Shown: positions 40,794 to 49,852, counted from the stretch's first letter. The stretch is DNA of 64,000 nt from Fodinibacter sp963833495 (GCA_963833495.1 CAWHYJ010000020.1:186001-250000), one strand, 5' to 3'. The notes: generated from the sequence alone by a model not told the origin. Made by a program: numbers and translations.

Positions 40794-41120
40794 TTACTCG
40801 TCGTGCACCTGCGGCGGCAGGTCTGCGATCACCGGGTGGTCCTTGGGGATGACGCCCATCTTGGCGGCGCCGCCGGGGCTGCCGAGGTCGTCGAAGAACT
40901 CGACGTTGGCCTTGTAGTAGTCGGCCCACTGCTCGGGGACGTCGTCCTCGTAGTAGATGGCCTCCACGGGGCAGACCGGCTCACACGCACCGCAGTCGAC
41001 GCACTCGTCGGGGTGGATGTAGAGGCTGCGCTCGCCCTCGTAGATGCAGTCGACCGGACACTCCTCGATGCAGGCCTTGTCCTTGAGGTCGACACAGGGC
41101 TGCGCGATCACGTACGTCAT
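40794..41120 (-). CDS. fdxA: Seven-iron ferredoxin
   Basis: 108 residues from the leaderless ATG at 41120; longer in-frame starts are ruled out by the promoter position. Cysteines 9, 17, 21 and 25 and then 40, 43, 46 and 50 give one [3Fe-4S] and one [4Fe-4S] site, followed by the long C-terminal extension typical of actinobacterial/thermophile 7Fe ferredoxins. It transfers electrons, possibly to cytochromes P450 or oxidoreductases. First gene of an operon with dapC. It may also be called fdxC in mycobacteria. Confidence 0.93.
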   Translation of the reverse strand: MTYVIAQPCVDLKDKACIEECPVDCIYEGERSLYIHPDECVDCGACEPVCPVEAIYYEDDVPEQWADYYKANVEFFDDLGSPGGAAKMGVIPKDHPVIADLPPQVHDE

Positions 41121-41127
41121 GGCGCAC

Positions 41128-41133
41128 ATACTA
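41128..41133 (-). promoter_or_regulatory. -10 box TAGTAT of the leaderless fdxA promoter
   Basis: TAGTAT (minus strand) lies 7 nt before the ferredoxin ATG. It overlaps five bases of the opposite -10 box. Confidence 0.65.
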
Positions 41134-41134
41134 T
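41129..41134 (+). promoter_or_regulatory. -10 box TACTAT of the leaderless GNAT promoter
   Basis: TACTAT lies 7 nt before the ATG at 41142. Only 21 bp separate the two divergent start codons, and the two boxes share 41129-41133. Confidence 0.65.
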
Positions 41135-41141
41135 GCGGGCC

Positions 41142-42188
41142 ATGGACGCACCGGAGGTCGGGCCGGACCGCGAGCCGCGGGTCGGGTCGAGGGTTGTGGT
41201 GAGGCACCGGCTCGGCGCCCCCGACCCGCTGACCGGCGCCACCCTCACCGATGCGGTCGGCGAGCTCGTCTCAGACAAAGACGGCGTCCTCGTCGTGCGC
41301 ACCCGGCGGGGCGAGGTGCGGGTGCCCCGCAGCGACGTGACGGCCGTCAAGGAGATCCCTCCGTCGGCTTCCCGGCGGGGCAGGCCCCACCGCGCCCTGT
41401 CGGTCGAGGACCTCCAGCGGGTCATGGTCGGAGCCTGGCCGGCGATGGAGACCGCACGGCTCGGCGACTGGGTGCTTCGGGCCTCGCGCGGCTTCACCCA
41501 GCGCGCCAACTCGGTGATGACCGCCGGCAGCCCCGGCATCCCCCTCCCGGCCGCCCTCGACATCGTCGAGCGGTGGTATGCCGGGCGCGGCCTGGCGCCC
41601 AACCTCACCGTCGCCGGGCCGGTCGGTTTCGACCCGGCCGACGACGCCGTCGGCGCGGAGGCGCTCCGGCGGGGGTACGTCGCCCGCGTCGCGACCCTCA
41701 CACTGACCGCGCCCACCCGACTCCTTGCGGATCTCCCACCAGGGGGCGCCCTGCGCGGGGTGGGAGATCCGCAAGGAGTCGAGGTCAGGGGCGAGCTGAC
41801 GCACGAGTGGTTCGCGGCCTACCGCGCCTACCGCCCGGTCGACGACGAGGCGGCGCGCGCCATCCTCACCGGCTCACCGGCGCAGGCGTTCGCGACGGTG
41901 CGCGACGACGACGGGGGCGTCATCGGCATCGGTCGGCTCGGACTGTCGGCAGCGTGGGGCGGCATCGCCGCGATGTGGGTCGACCCGGCAGCCCGCCGCC
42001 GCGGCATCGCGACGGCGATGCTGCGCGCGCTCGCCCGCACCGCCGACGCGGCCGGTGCGGCGTCGCTGCACCTGCAGACCGACACCGACAACACGACCGC
42101 CCTGGCGCTCTACGAGCGGCACGGCTTCGAGCGGCACCACGCCTACGTCAACCTCAGCCGGCCGGCCTCGGCTGCCCGGACTGCATGA
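41142..42188 (+). CDS. GNAT family N-acetyltransferase
   Basis: 348 residues from a leaderless ATG. An N-terminal SH3-like or beta region (about 15-70, GELVSDKDGVLVVRTRRGEV) precedes a GNAT domain whose acetyl-CoA loop is VDPAARRRGIATAMLRAL (about 287-304; motif A) followed by LHLQTDTDNTTALALYERHGF (motif B). The acceptor is unknown; similar two-part proteins occur in Actinobacteria. A 23-bp perfect inverted repeat lies inside the middle of the gene (residues about 193-213), where the frame stays open. The 3' end overlaps the opposite gene by 35 bp. Confidence 0.85.
   Translation: MDAPEVGPDREPRVGSRVVVRHRLGAPDPLTGATLTDAVGELVSDKDGVLVVRTRRGEVRVPRSDVTAVKEIPPSASRRGRPHRALSVEDLQRVMVGAWPAMETARLGDWVLRASRGFTQRANSVMTAGSPGIPLPAALDIVERWYAGRGLAPNLTVAGPVGFDPADDAVGAEALRRGYVARVATLTLTAPTRLLADLPPGGALRGVGDPQGVEVRGELTHEWFAAYRAYRPVDDEAARAILTGSPAQAFATVRDDDGGVIGIGRLGLSAAWGGIAAMWVDPAARRRGIATAMLRALARTADAAGAASLHLQTDTDNTTALALYERHGFERHHAYVNLSRPASAARTA
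41718..41781. repeat. 23-bp perfect inverted repeat inside the GNAT gene
   Basis: Arms at 41718-41740 (starting CGACTCCTTGCGGATC) and 41759-41781 are exact complements around an 18-nt GC-rich loop. The two arms read as LLADLPP and GDPQGV in the acetyltransferase frame. It would form a very stable hairpin in RNA or a cruciform. Confidence 0.9.
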
Positions 42189-44850
42189 GGCGCGACTCGT
42201 CGGACGGTGCCGGCGGGGCCTGCAGCTGCCGCAGGGGGGTGACGGCGACGTCGGCCGGGGCCACCGCGGCGGCCGGGGCGCCCGGGGTGGCCAGCGCGAG
42301 GGTCAGGACGAGCTGCGCGGCCAGCTGGGCCGTGTGCTCCTCGCGCCCGACGTAGGTGTACTCGGAGGAGCCGGCGAACATGTGCCCGTCGGTGTAGCGC
42401 TGCTGCATCCGGGTGGCCTCGGCGAGGTGGCGGGCCGCCGCCGTCGCGGCGTCGGCCGGGGTGCCGGCGGGACCGCCGAACCCGTAGGCCGCCGCCTGGG
42501 CGTCGAACAGGGCGTAGGGCAGCACCTGCCCCAGGCCCCAGTCGCAGCCCTGCGGGTAGTAGACCCCGAAGCGGGCCGGCTGGAACGGCGCCAGCGGCTC
42601 GTAGACCGTGCCGCCGGGGGCGAGGAACCTGGTCCCGGCCACATACCTGTTCGACCCCATCGCGGCGTACACCGCCGGCAGGCCGAGCAGGGCGGCCTCC
42701 GGCGCCCGGTGCCCGGCCAGCGTGGCGAGCAGGATGGTGTCGACGTTCTGGTAGGTGTTGGTGGAGTAGTCGGGCGCGATCCGGTTGTGGTTGACCACCG
42801 TGCCGTCGTCCTCCACGTTGGACCCCGAGACGAGGGTGGTCAGGGGCTGGCCGTCGACCACGGGGTCCTCCGCGAGGTCGGCCGCCCGGGTCCACGAGGC
42901 GGCCAGGAGGCGGACCTGGGCCGCCCGCCAGACGTCGCGCCGCTCGGCCGTGGGCATCATCGCCACGGCCATGGCGGGGGCCAGGGCGTACCAGGAGTTC
43001 TCCTCCGCCGCCGAGTTGCCCGGCCGGGTGACCACCCCGTTGGCGGACACCATGCTCAGTGGCTCGACCCTCGTCGCGAAGTCGGCCTCGGACACCACCA
43101 TCGCCCGGACGCAGGTACGGGTCTGCGCGGGCATCGCGGCCCAGGACAGCCACGCGGCCCGGGCGGCCAGCGACGACCACATGGTGCTCTGCCAGCTCTG
43201 CCCCCAGCCCCCGACGACGGTCGCGCGGTGCCGGCAGGCGATCGAGCCGACGACCTGGCCGACGACGTTCAGGGCCTCCGCCTCCGACATCCCCGTCTCG
43301 CCGGGGCTGTAGACCCCGGTGGCGACGGCGGTGGAGATTCCGAGGGCCTCCATCGACAGCCGTCGGATGGCGTCGGTGGTGTCGCTCTGCGCCGCCGAGT
43401 CCATCGGCCGGGCCAGCAGCGCCGGCGCCTGCGCCGGGTTCGTCCACCACCTGGTCAGGCCGTACTTCACCGAACCTCGCAGGAGTGCAGCCGCCTGGGG
43501 CCCGAGCGCCCCCGCGGGGTCGCCGCTCCCGAGGAGACCGGTCGTCGGGGCCCCGACGGTGGGTGTGGGAACCGAGCTGACGTAGCCGACGAGGTCGACG
43601 ACGACGTGCCCCGTGCCGCCGGTGCGGATGACGGCGATGCCACCGTCGACGCCCAGGCGCGTGATCACCTGCCGCGCCACGGGCACGTCGACCCGGGCGT
43701 TCAGGTCGGAGGTGGGCGGCTTGGCCTCGCCGTTGCCGACCACCACGAGGGTGCCGGTGTTCTTGGTCCCCGGCACCGACGTGATCGTGACGAGGGCGGC
43801 GCTGGCGTCACCGGGCACCCCGGCGCGACCCGTGACCCGCTGCACCAGTCGCTGCCCGGATGCCAGCGGCACGCCAGTTCTGCGGGTGTCGACGAGCCGC
43901 AGGGGCGCGACGCTGCGCAGCTGGCCGTCGACCGTGCCGACCTGCGAGCGCGGGCCGACGAGGTAGCCGACGACGTCGAGCACGAGGTGGGTGGTGCCCC
44001 CGCCCGTGGCCAGCGCCACGCTTCCCCCGGTCCCGATGCCGACCACGACCTGGGTGGCGACGGGGACGCCGCGCACCGTGTTGCCGTTGGACGTCGAGGG
44101 TCGGGGGGCGCCCGCGGCCCACGACAGGAGGGGCAGGCCGCTGGCGCTGGCCCCCACCGTGGTGAGGTTGGCGATGACGGCCCGCGCCGTGGTCGGCACC
44201 GCGCCCCCCACGACCACCACGGTCGTGCCGCGGACGTCGAGGGGCCGGCCCACGGTGCGGCTGTCCCAGACCCGTCGCGGGGCGATCGCGTGCAGGCCCG
44301 GGTCGTCGGCCCGAGGGGTGGCTGCCGCCCAGCCCACCAGGTCGACGACGACGTGCACCGTCGCGGTGCCGTTGGTGACCACGACCGCGCCGTCGGCGCC
44401 GGGGCGGGCCGTGACGGTGTTGCCGACCGCGCGGCCCGCCTCGTAGTTGAGCGACGAGGTGGTGGGAGCCACGCCCGACGGGTGGACGGTGAGGTGGCTC
44501 GTGGCGCTGGCGCCGACGGCGGTGACGTGCAGCTGGACGGCACCGACCCCGGTGGGCGGCACGCCCAGCCGCCCGAGCACCGGGATGACGAGCCGGCCGC
44601 CACGGCCGAGGGGGACCCCCGCAGTTCGGGTGTCGAGCACACGGGCCGCCGGCAGGGTGCGGTAGGCACCGGCCTGCGGGACGTCTGCGACCGGCAGGCC
44701 GGCCGCGCTCGCCGCGCTTGCAACGGTCGGCGCGGCGACCGCCCGTGGCGCGGCCGCGGCATCCGCCGCACCGCCCGCGAGCGCAGCGACCAGCACGAGG
44801 GCCAGCAGCGAGGCCAGCCGTGCCCCCGCCCGGTTTGCCGTGCTCACCAT
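42154..44850 (-). CDS. Large secreted protein with three VLDTR-type beta modules
   Basis: 898 residues from the ATG at 44850; an earlier in-frame GTG at 44880 is possible. A signal peptide (about 1-33) is followed by three modules of about 120 residues, each opening with a V(L/W)D(T/S)RT-like line (near 70, 195 and 322) and ending with a VVDLVGY-type strand. This arrangement is common in secreted actinobacterial proteins but uncharacterised. From about 450 to 870 lies an alpha-helical, Trp-rich domain that I do not recognise; an alpha/alpha toroid of a polysaccharide lyase-like enzyme is one possibility. The gene overlaps the GNAT gene tail to tail. Confidence 0.8.
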   Translation of the reverse strand: MVSTANRAGARLASLLALVLVAALAGGAADAAAAPRAVAAPTVASAASAAGLPVADVPQAGAYRTLPAARVLDTRTAGVPLGRGGRLVIPVLGRLGVPPTGVGAVQLHVTAVGASATSHLTVHPSGVAPTTSSLNYEAGRAVGNTVTARPGADGAVVVTNGTATVHVVVDLVGWAAATPRADDPGLHAIAPRRVWDSRTVGRPLDVRGTTVVVVGGAVPTTARAVIANLTTVGASASGLPLLSWAAGAPRPSTSNGNTVRGVPVATQVVVGIGTGGSVALATGGGTTHLVLDVVGYLVGPRSQVGTVDGQLRSVAPLRLVDTRRTGVPLASGQRLVQRVTGRAGVPGDASAALVTITSVPGTKNTGTLVVVGNGEAKPPTSDLNARVDVPVARQVITRLGVDGGIAVIRTGGTGHVVVDLVGYVSSVPTPTVGAPTTGLLGSGDPAGALGPQAAALLRGSVKYGLTRWWTNPAQAPALLARPMDSAAQSDTTDAIRRLSMEALGISTAVATGVYSPGETGMSEAEALNVVGQVVGSIACRHRATVVGGWGQSWQSTMWSSLAARAAWLSWAAMPAQTRTCVRAMVVSEADFATRVEPLSMVSANGVVTRPGNSAAEENSWYALAPAMAVAMMPTAERRDVWRAAQVRLLAASWTRAADLAEDPVVDGQPLTTLVSGSNVEDDGTVVNHNRIAPDYSTNTYQNVDTILLATLAGHRAPEAALLGLPAVYAAMGSNRYVAGTRFLAPGGTVYEPLAPFQPARFGVYYPQGCDWGLGQVLPYALFDAQAAAYGFGGPAGTPADAATAAARHLAEATRMQQRYTDGHMFAGSSEYTYVGREEHTAQLAAQLVLTLALATPGAPAAAVAPADVAVTPLRQLQAPPAPSDESRLMQSGQPRPAG

Positions 44851-44917
44851 GCTCACCGGGTCGCCCTGTCTCGCTCGCAACGTTCCTGCACCTCGAACCC
44901 TAGAGGCGCGGGCGGGG

Positions 44918-46639
44918 TCACCGTCGGGGATTGGTGCACGTGACGTCGTCCTCGGGGCGGTAGCTGGTGGTGAACTTCTCAGTCTTCACGATCTTGCCAC
45001 CCTGCCGGATGACCCGACCGACGTCGACCTTGAAGCCCGGGACGGGGCTCTGGTCGAGGCAGTCGGGCCCGGGGTCGCTGAACTTCTTGGGCTGCACGAC
45101 GTCGTAGCGGGCGCTCTTGGTGGCCGTGACGTCGTACTTCTTGGTGCCCCAGAAGGTCACCGTGATCGAGGAGCGGGTGGTGCTGACCTGGATCAGCACC
45201 CCGCCGTCGGTGGTGTTGGTGAACTTGTTGTGCAGGTCGGGCCACGAGATGGTCGCCTCGCGGCCTTCCGGGTAGCGCGAGATGTAGTAGTAGTGCGGCG
45301 TCCACGCGTCGAGCCGCATGCCGGAGAAGAAGGCAGCGTTGAAGATCGTCGTGGACACCTGCGAGATGCCACCGCCGTGGGACTTCGCCGCCCTGCCGCC
45401 GCGGATGATGCCGGCCTCGATGTAGCCCTTGGCCGCGGTGCGCTCGCCGAGGATGCCGTTCATGCTGAACTGGCCGCCCGGCGGGATGTAGGTGCCGTTG
45501 ATGAGCTTCGAAGCCAGCTCGATGTTGTGCACCCGGGGCTGTCCGGCCGGGAACCGCGTGGTGAACGACGAGATCTTGCCCTTCGGAAGGGTGGCCTTCG
45601 CGATGGCGGTCGTGAGCTTCGGCTCGGTGGGCGTGGTGGCCACCGTCGCGGTGCGCGTCGTCGTGCTGATGGCCTTCCAGACCTGCTCGGCGACCGACGC
45701 GTCGTCGAGCACCACACCGGCAACGTGGGGGCGCACGGTGGGGGTGCGCCCGGCGAACGTGACCACGGCATCCTTCGCCTCGACCTCCACGCCGGCCTTC
45801 CGCGCGGCCGCGCGGACCACCGTGGCCAGCTTCTTCGGGTCGGCCCGCGGCGTGATGCGGCCCGACGCGTCGGGCGCCATCACGATCGCCGGGGCGAACG
45901 CCTGGGGAGCGACGGCGAAGGACCTGCCGTTGGCGGTGACGGTGACCGAGCCAGAAACGGCGACGTCGGCGAACTCGCTGCGCACCCGGTCGAGCTCCTG
46001 CGCGCTCACCTTCGGCGACACCACCACCGCCGCGACGCGCACGGTGCGGTCGCCCGGCCACGCCCGGCGCACGGCATCGGCGGTGCGCTCGACGTGCGTG
46101 GTCGTGCCCGGCGAGGGCGTGCGCACCGCGACGGTGCCGCCCTTGAGCGAGATGGCGCCCTCGACCGGCTTCGTGTCGAGCTTCGGGCGGCTCTTCTCGA
46201 CGGTGGCGGCGAAGGCGTCGCGGTCGACCCGCACGGCCGCCGGCCGCGCGGAGCCGCCGGCCACGTGCGCCCACATCGTGGCCGGGGACAGCGAGAACCC
46301 GACGAGGTCGTCGACCGTGGCGGGCACGTCGACCTGCAGGCCCAGGGCCCTCGGCGTCGCCTGGACCGTGCCGGCCGGCGACGTGAGGACCACCGGCTGG
46401 GAGGCCGCCCTGCCGAGGGCGGCGCTCAGGGTGCGGGTGGCCTCGGCACCACCCTGGCCACCGACGGCCACCCCCGACACGGTGGTGCCGCGCGGCACGC
46501 GGTCGCCGAGCCAGGCCGCGGCCACGACGTAGAGCGCCGCGAGCGCGAGCAGCACGCCGGCGACGAGGAACGGCAGTCGTCGGCCGCCCCGCGACGGCTC
46601 GTCGCGGGCAACCTCGTCGGGCATCGTCTCGAGCGTCAC
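44918..46639 (-). CDS. VanW family protein with peptidoglycan-binding YoaR-like domains
   Basis: 573 residues from the GTG at 46639, which has GGGAG 6 nt upstream and overlaps the previous stop (GTGA). One membrane helix (about 21-43) is followed by two YoaR-like putative peptidoglycan-binding domains (about 65-300) and a VanW domain (about 330-500: IELASKLINGTYIPPGGQFSMN opening, SHGGGISQVSTTIFNAA core). The role of VanW is unknown; in enterococci it accompanies some vancomycin-resistance clusters, but here it is the last gene of a housekeeping operon with mshB. A wall-associated function is likely. Confidence 0.87.
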   Translation of the reverse strand: MTLETMPDEVARDEPSRGGRRLPFLVAGVLLALAALYVVAAAWLGDRVPRGTTVSGVAVGGQGGAEATRTLSAALGRAASQPVVLTSPAGTVQATPRALGLQVDVPATVDDLVGFSLSPATMWAHVAGGSARPAAVRVDRDAFAATVEKSRPKLDTKPVEGAISLKGGTVAVRTPSPGTTTHVERTADAVRRAWPGDRTVRVAAVVVSPKVSAQELDRVRSEFADVAVSGSVTVTANGRSFAVAPQAFAPAIVMAPDASGRITPRADPKKLATVVRAAARKAGVEVEAKDAVVTFAGRTPTVRPHVAGVVLDDASVAEQVWKAISTTTRTATVATTPTEPKLTTAIAKATLPKGKISSFTTRFPAGQPRVHNIELASKLINGTYIPPGGQFSMNGILGERTAAKGYIEAGIIRGGRAAKSHGGGISQVSTTIFNAAFFSGMRLDAWTPHYYYISRYPEGREATISWPDLHNKFTNTTDGGVLIQVSTTRSSITVTFWGTKKYDVTATKSARYDVVQPKKFSDPGPDCLDQSPVPGFKVDVGRVIRQGGKIVKTEKFTTSYRPEDDVTCTNPRR

Positions 46640-47133
46640 GAGATGCTCCCGTAGCTCCCGCGGTAGTGCACCAGGGCCGGGCCCACCGTGTCGGGCAGAG
46701 CGATCGAGAGCACCTCGGCCACCACGATCGCGTGGTCGCCGGCCGGGTGGATGTCGGTGGTGCGGCACTCGAGGTGCATCAACGCGCCGTCGAGCAGCGC
46801 GACGCCGGTGACCGGCCCCCGGTGGTGCGGAGCGCGGTCGAGCTGCCCGTGCAGCGGGCGGCCGCGGGTGGCGAACCACGCCGAGAGCGGCCGCTGGTCG
46901 GCGGCCAGCACGCTGGCCCCGAAGACCCCGGCCTCGAGCACGGCGTCGTGCCACCGGGTCTCGACCTCGGCGCAGACGAGCACGAGCAGCGGGTCGAGCG
47001 AGACCGAGGTCAGGGTGTCGGCCGTCATGGCGTGGTCGTGCCCGTCGGCGAACGTGGTGAGGACCGTGACCCCGGCGGCCAGCCGGCCCATGGCCTGCCG
47101 GAAGCGGGCCGGGTCGATGGGGGCGTCGCTCAC
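46636..47133 (-). CDS. Flavin reductase-like FMN-binding protein
   Basis: 165 residues from the GTG at 47133 (GTGA overlap with mshB). It matches the flavin reductase-like domain: FRQAMGRLAAGVTVLTT near the start, VSLDPLLVLVCAEVETR (FMN phosphate region), and GALMHLECRTTDIHPAGDHAIVVAEVL in the C-terminal barrel. Members reduce FMN/FAD with NAD(P)H, often for a two-component monooxygenase. No monooxygenase partner is in the operon. The operon position between mshB and VanW gives no direct clue. Confidence 0.85.
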   Translation of the reverse strand: MSDAPIDPARFRQAMGRLAAGVTVLTTFADGHDHAMTADTLTSVSLDPLLVLVCAEVETRWHDAVLEAGVFGASVLAADQRPLSAWFATRGRPLHGQLDRAPHHRGPVTGVALLDGALMHLECRTTDIHPAGDHAIVVAEVLSIALPDTVGPALVHYRGSYGSIS

Positions 47134-48005
47134 GCTGGGTCCTCACTGGTCGGCCGGCCGGATGCCGCGTCGAGCCGGGCGTAGCCCTCCCGGCCCGCGA
47201 GGCGGGACACGACGTGGTTGGACAAGGCATACCATCCGTCGCCCACGAGGACCTGTGTCTCGTGGGCCAGCAGCGCCCGTGCCTGCACCGGCACCACCGA
47301 CGGGTCGACGACCCGGTGGGTCACCACCTCGTCGGGCACGACCGACGACATGAACGGTTCCTCGGGGCCCGGCACCACCAGACCGCGGTCCGCCGGCACG
47401 TGCTCGGCCAGCCACTGGCGGTCCTCGATCGCCCACGACAGGGGGGTGAGCACGGCATAGAGGACGGGGGCGTCGGCCGACGAGGCGACCGCGTGTCGGG
47501 TGGCCTCGTGGGTGCGCACGTGGTCGGGATGCCGGTAGCCACCGGTCGCGTCGTACGTCACCACGACGTCGGGGCGCACGTCGTCGAGCACCCCGCGCAC
47601 CGCGGCCGCGGCATCCGCGAGGTCGGCCCCCGCCCACGCACGCGGGTGGGCGGCGGCTGCGGAGCCCGCCATCCCCGAGTCGCGGTAGGTCGGGTGTCCG
47701 CCGTCGCCCGGGTCGCCGAGCACGTGCGAGGTGACTCCCAGCACCTGCATCGCCGCGCGCAGCTCCTCGCGCCGGTGCGCGCCGAGCGGGTCGCCCGCAG
47801 CACCCTCGAGGTGCGCGAGGTGGGCGGGGATGACCTCGCCCTCCTCCCCCAGGGTGCAGGTGAGCACGTGTACGTCGTCGCCGCGCGCCACGTGGTGGGC
47901 GATCGCCACGCCGGTGGCGAGCGTCTCGTCATCGGGGTGCGCGTGCACGAAGAGCAGCCGAGGTGGCCGGCCCTCGACGTGCAGCCCGTCGAGCAGCCCG
48001 GTCAC
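47130..48005 (-). CDS. mshB: MshB, deacetylase of mycothiol synthesis
   Basis: 291 residues from the GTG at 48005, overlapping the LpqW-like stop (GTGA). A zinc enzyme that removes the acetyl group from GlcNAc-Ins in mycothiol synthesis. HAHPDDE at 21-27 supplies zinc ligands and the general base, and GYRHPDH near 160 supplies the remaining His ligand. Length and sequence fit MshB rather than Mca, and M. tuberculosis has mshB (Rv1170) near typA-lpqW (Rv1165-Rv1166). Mycothiol is the actinobacterial low-molecular-weight thiol, so this supports the taxonomy. Confidence 0.88.
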   Translation of the reverse strand: MTGLLDGLHVEGRPPRLLFVHAHPDDETLATGVAIAHHVARGDDVHVLTCTLGEEGEVIPAHLAHLEGAAGDPLGAHRREELRAAMQVLGVTSHVLGDPGDGGHPTYRDSGMAGSAAAAHPRAWAGADLADAAAAVRGVLDDVRPDVVVTYDATGGYRHPDHVRTHEATRHAVASSADAPVLYAVLTPLSWAIEDRQWLAEHVPADRGLVVPGPEEPFMSSVVPDEVVTHRVVDPSVVPVQARALLAHETQVLVGDGWYALSNHVVSRLAGREGYARLDAASGRPTSEDPA

Positions 48006-49846
48006 TTGGCCACCGCGATGTCGGCGAACTCCACGACGCCCCCGGCGACGGTGTTCGCCGCCAGGTTCCGCACGTCGGAGCCGGCGATGTAGAGGGCCCG
48101 GCGCTCGGCGAGGCCGATGTAGGCACCCTTGGCCAGCAGCGAGGCGTCGACGTCGGCCCAGGCCTTCTCGCGGGCGGCCGGGTCGGCGACCGAGTTGACC
48201 TTCGCCATCGTCGCGTCGAGCTTCGGGTCGGCCCAGTAGCCGTAGTCGCGCCCCGGGCCGACCTTGGTGATGTTGATCGAGCTGTCGAACAACGGTGGCA
48301 GGATCGTCGAGGCCGAGGCCCAGGCCGGTGCCCAGTTCGACCAGAACAGGTCGACCGTGCCGGCCAGCTTCGGGTCGCTGATCGCGGTGAAGTAGTCCTC
48401 GGTGATGGGTCGCGTCGTCGGGTCGAACCCGGCCAGGCGCCACCCGGCGACCAGCGCCGCCATCGCCTTGTCGGCCGTGGGGTTGGAGCGGTAGGCCACC
48501 GTGAACGGCACCGGGGTGGTCACCCCGGCCTGGGTGAGCAGGGCCCTGGCCCGGGCGGCGTCGCCCCGGGTGCCGACGCCCGCCGGGTCGGCATCGTGCG
48601 CCGCAGGCAGCGAGCTGGGGATGAGCGACAGCGTGGGCTCGGCCGCGGTGCCGCCCCCGATGGCGGTGACGTAGGCGTCGCGGTTGGTCGCGGTCGCCAG
48701 GGCCAGGCGCACCTTCTCGTCGGCGAACACCTTGCTGCGCGCGTTGGGCACCAGGTAGTCGACCACGCCGGTGCGCGGGTTGACCGAGCGCTCCTCGAGG
48801 CTGGCGACGGCCGTGATCCGCTGCTGGATCGCCGGCGGCGCGGAGCCGAGCGAGACCGACACCCGGCCGGTGTCGCCGTCGGCCATCACCTGCTGGGCGA
48901 CGGCCTGGGTGTCCAGGCCCTCCTGGTAGACGATCTGGTCGGGGTGGCCCCGGCGCACCGGGTCGCTGGCCCGGCTCCAGCTCGGGTTGCGCACCCAGGT
49001 GCCGCCCTTGCCGGCGACCCAGGGGGCCTGGAGCATGTAGGGCCCGGCGGAGAACACCTCGTAGGTGCCCTCGGCGCCGCGGTCGGCGGACTTCTTGACC
49101 GGCCCGAACGCCGGCTGGCTGACCAGCTCGTTGAAGTCGCTCAGGGGGGAGCTGAGCGCGAAGGTGATGGTCTGGCCCTTGCAGGAGACGGCCTTGTCGA
49201 ACGCCTTCTGCGCCGCCGCGGCCGCCGCTCCCTTGGCGTAGGGGCCGGGGTAGGTGCTGCGGCCGTCGGGCCGGCGCGGGATGGCGAGCACCGCGAGCGC
49301 GTCGGTGGGGCCGCCCTCGGCGACGTCGGTGGCGAAGGTGCGCGAGATGCCGTAGGCCACGTCGGCGCAGGTCACCGGGCTGCCGTCCTGCCAACGGACG
49401 CCGTCGCGCAGGGTGAACGACCAGGTCCTGAGGTCCTTGCTCGGCGTGCCGGTGCTCGTCGCGAGGTCGCCGACGAGCCGGGCCTGCTGGTCGGGGTCGG
49501 TGTCGGGCGCGTAGGCGGTCAGGGTGCGCGCGAAGACCCGGCCCGCGAAGGCCACGTCGTCGCGCGAGGCGATCCGCTGCGGGTCCCAGGTGACGACCGG
49601 CCCCAGCGAGAGGGCGTGCAGCGTGCCGCCGTCGGCGTCGACCCGGTCACCCACGGCCGAGGTGGGCGTGGCCTTCTCGGGGTCGGCCGGCGGCTCCTCG
49701 CGCAGCGCCAGCGCCCCGACGACGACCAGGGCCACCGCGAGCACGGCCCCGACGAGGGTGGCCACGAGGCCCGGCCGACGACGGCGGGCGCGACGGCTCG
49801 CTCGAGTCGGCTCCGGGGGCGTGCCTCCGTTGTCCTTCCGGGCCAC
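48002..49846 (-). CDS. lpqW: LpqW-like peptide-binding (SBP_bac_5) protein, membrane-anchored
   Basis: 614 residues from the GTG at 49846, six bases after the typA stop. An Arg-rich start and one membrane helix (about 27-49), with no lipobox, anchor a family 5 solute-binding domain (about 70-600). In mycobacteria LpqW is not a transporter component but regulates PIM/LAM lipoglycan synthesis. Same operon order (typA-lpqW) supports orthology here, though the lipoprotein anchor is replaced by a helix. No permease genes are in this operon; the importer at 52-58 kb has its own binding protein. Confidence 0.8.
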   Translation of the reverse strand: MARKDNGGTPPEPTRASRRARRRRPGLVATLVGAVLAVALVVVGALALREEPPADPEKATPTSAVGDRVDADGGTLHALSLGPVVTWDPQRIASRDDVAFAGRVFARTLTAYAPDTDPDQQARLVGDLATSTGTPSKDLRTWSFTLRDGVRWQDGSPVTCADVAYGISRTFATDVAEGGPTDALAVLAIPRRPDGRSTYPGPYAKGAAAAAAQKAFDKAVSCKGQTITFALSSPLSDFNELVSQPAFGPVKKSADRGAEGTYEVFSAGPYMLQAPWVAGKGGTWVRNPSWSRASDPVRRGHPDQIVYQEGLDTQAVAQQVMADGDTGRVSVSLGSAPPAIQQRITAVASLEERSVNPRTGVVDYLVPNARSKVFADEKVRLALATATNRDAYVTAIGGGTAAEPTLSLIPSSLPAAHDADPAGVGTRGDAARARALLTQAGVTTPVPFTVAYRSNPTADKAMAALVAGWRLAGFDPTTRPITEDYFTAISDPKLAGTVDLFWSNWAPAWASASTILPPLFDSSINITKVGPGRDYGYWADPKLDATMAKVNSVADPAAREKAWADVDASLLAKGAYIGLAERRALYIAGSDVRNLAANTVAGGVVEFADIAVAK

Positions 49847-49852
49847 CAGGGC

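Noticed and set aside
42055..44943. A 962-codon plus-strand frame opposite the secreted VLDTR protein
   Set aside because: No motifs, Gly/Arg/His-rich. The minus-strand protein has a signal peptide and repeated modules, so that strand is the coding one.
44918..46639. VanW as part of a vancomycin-resistance cluster
   Set aside because: No vanH, vanA, vanX, vanR or vanS gene is near, and the operon contains housekeeping genes.
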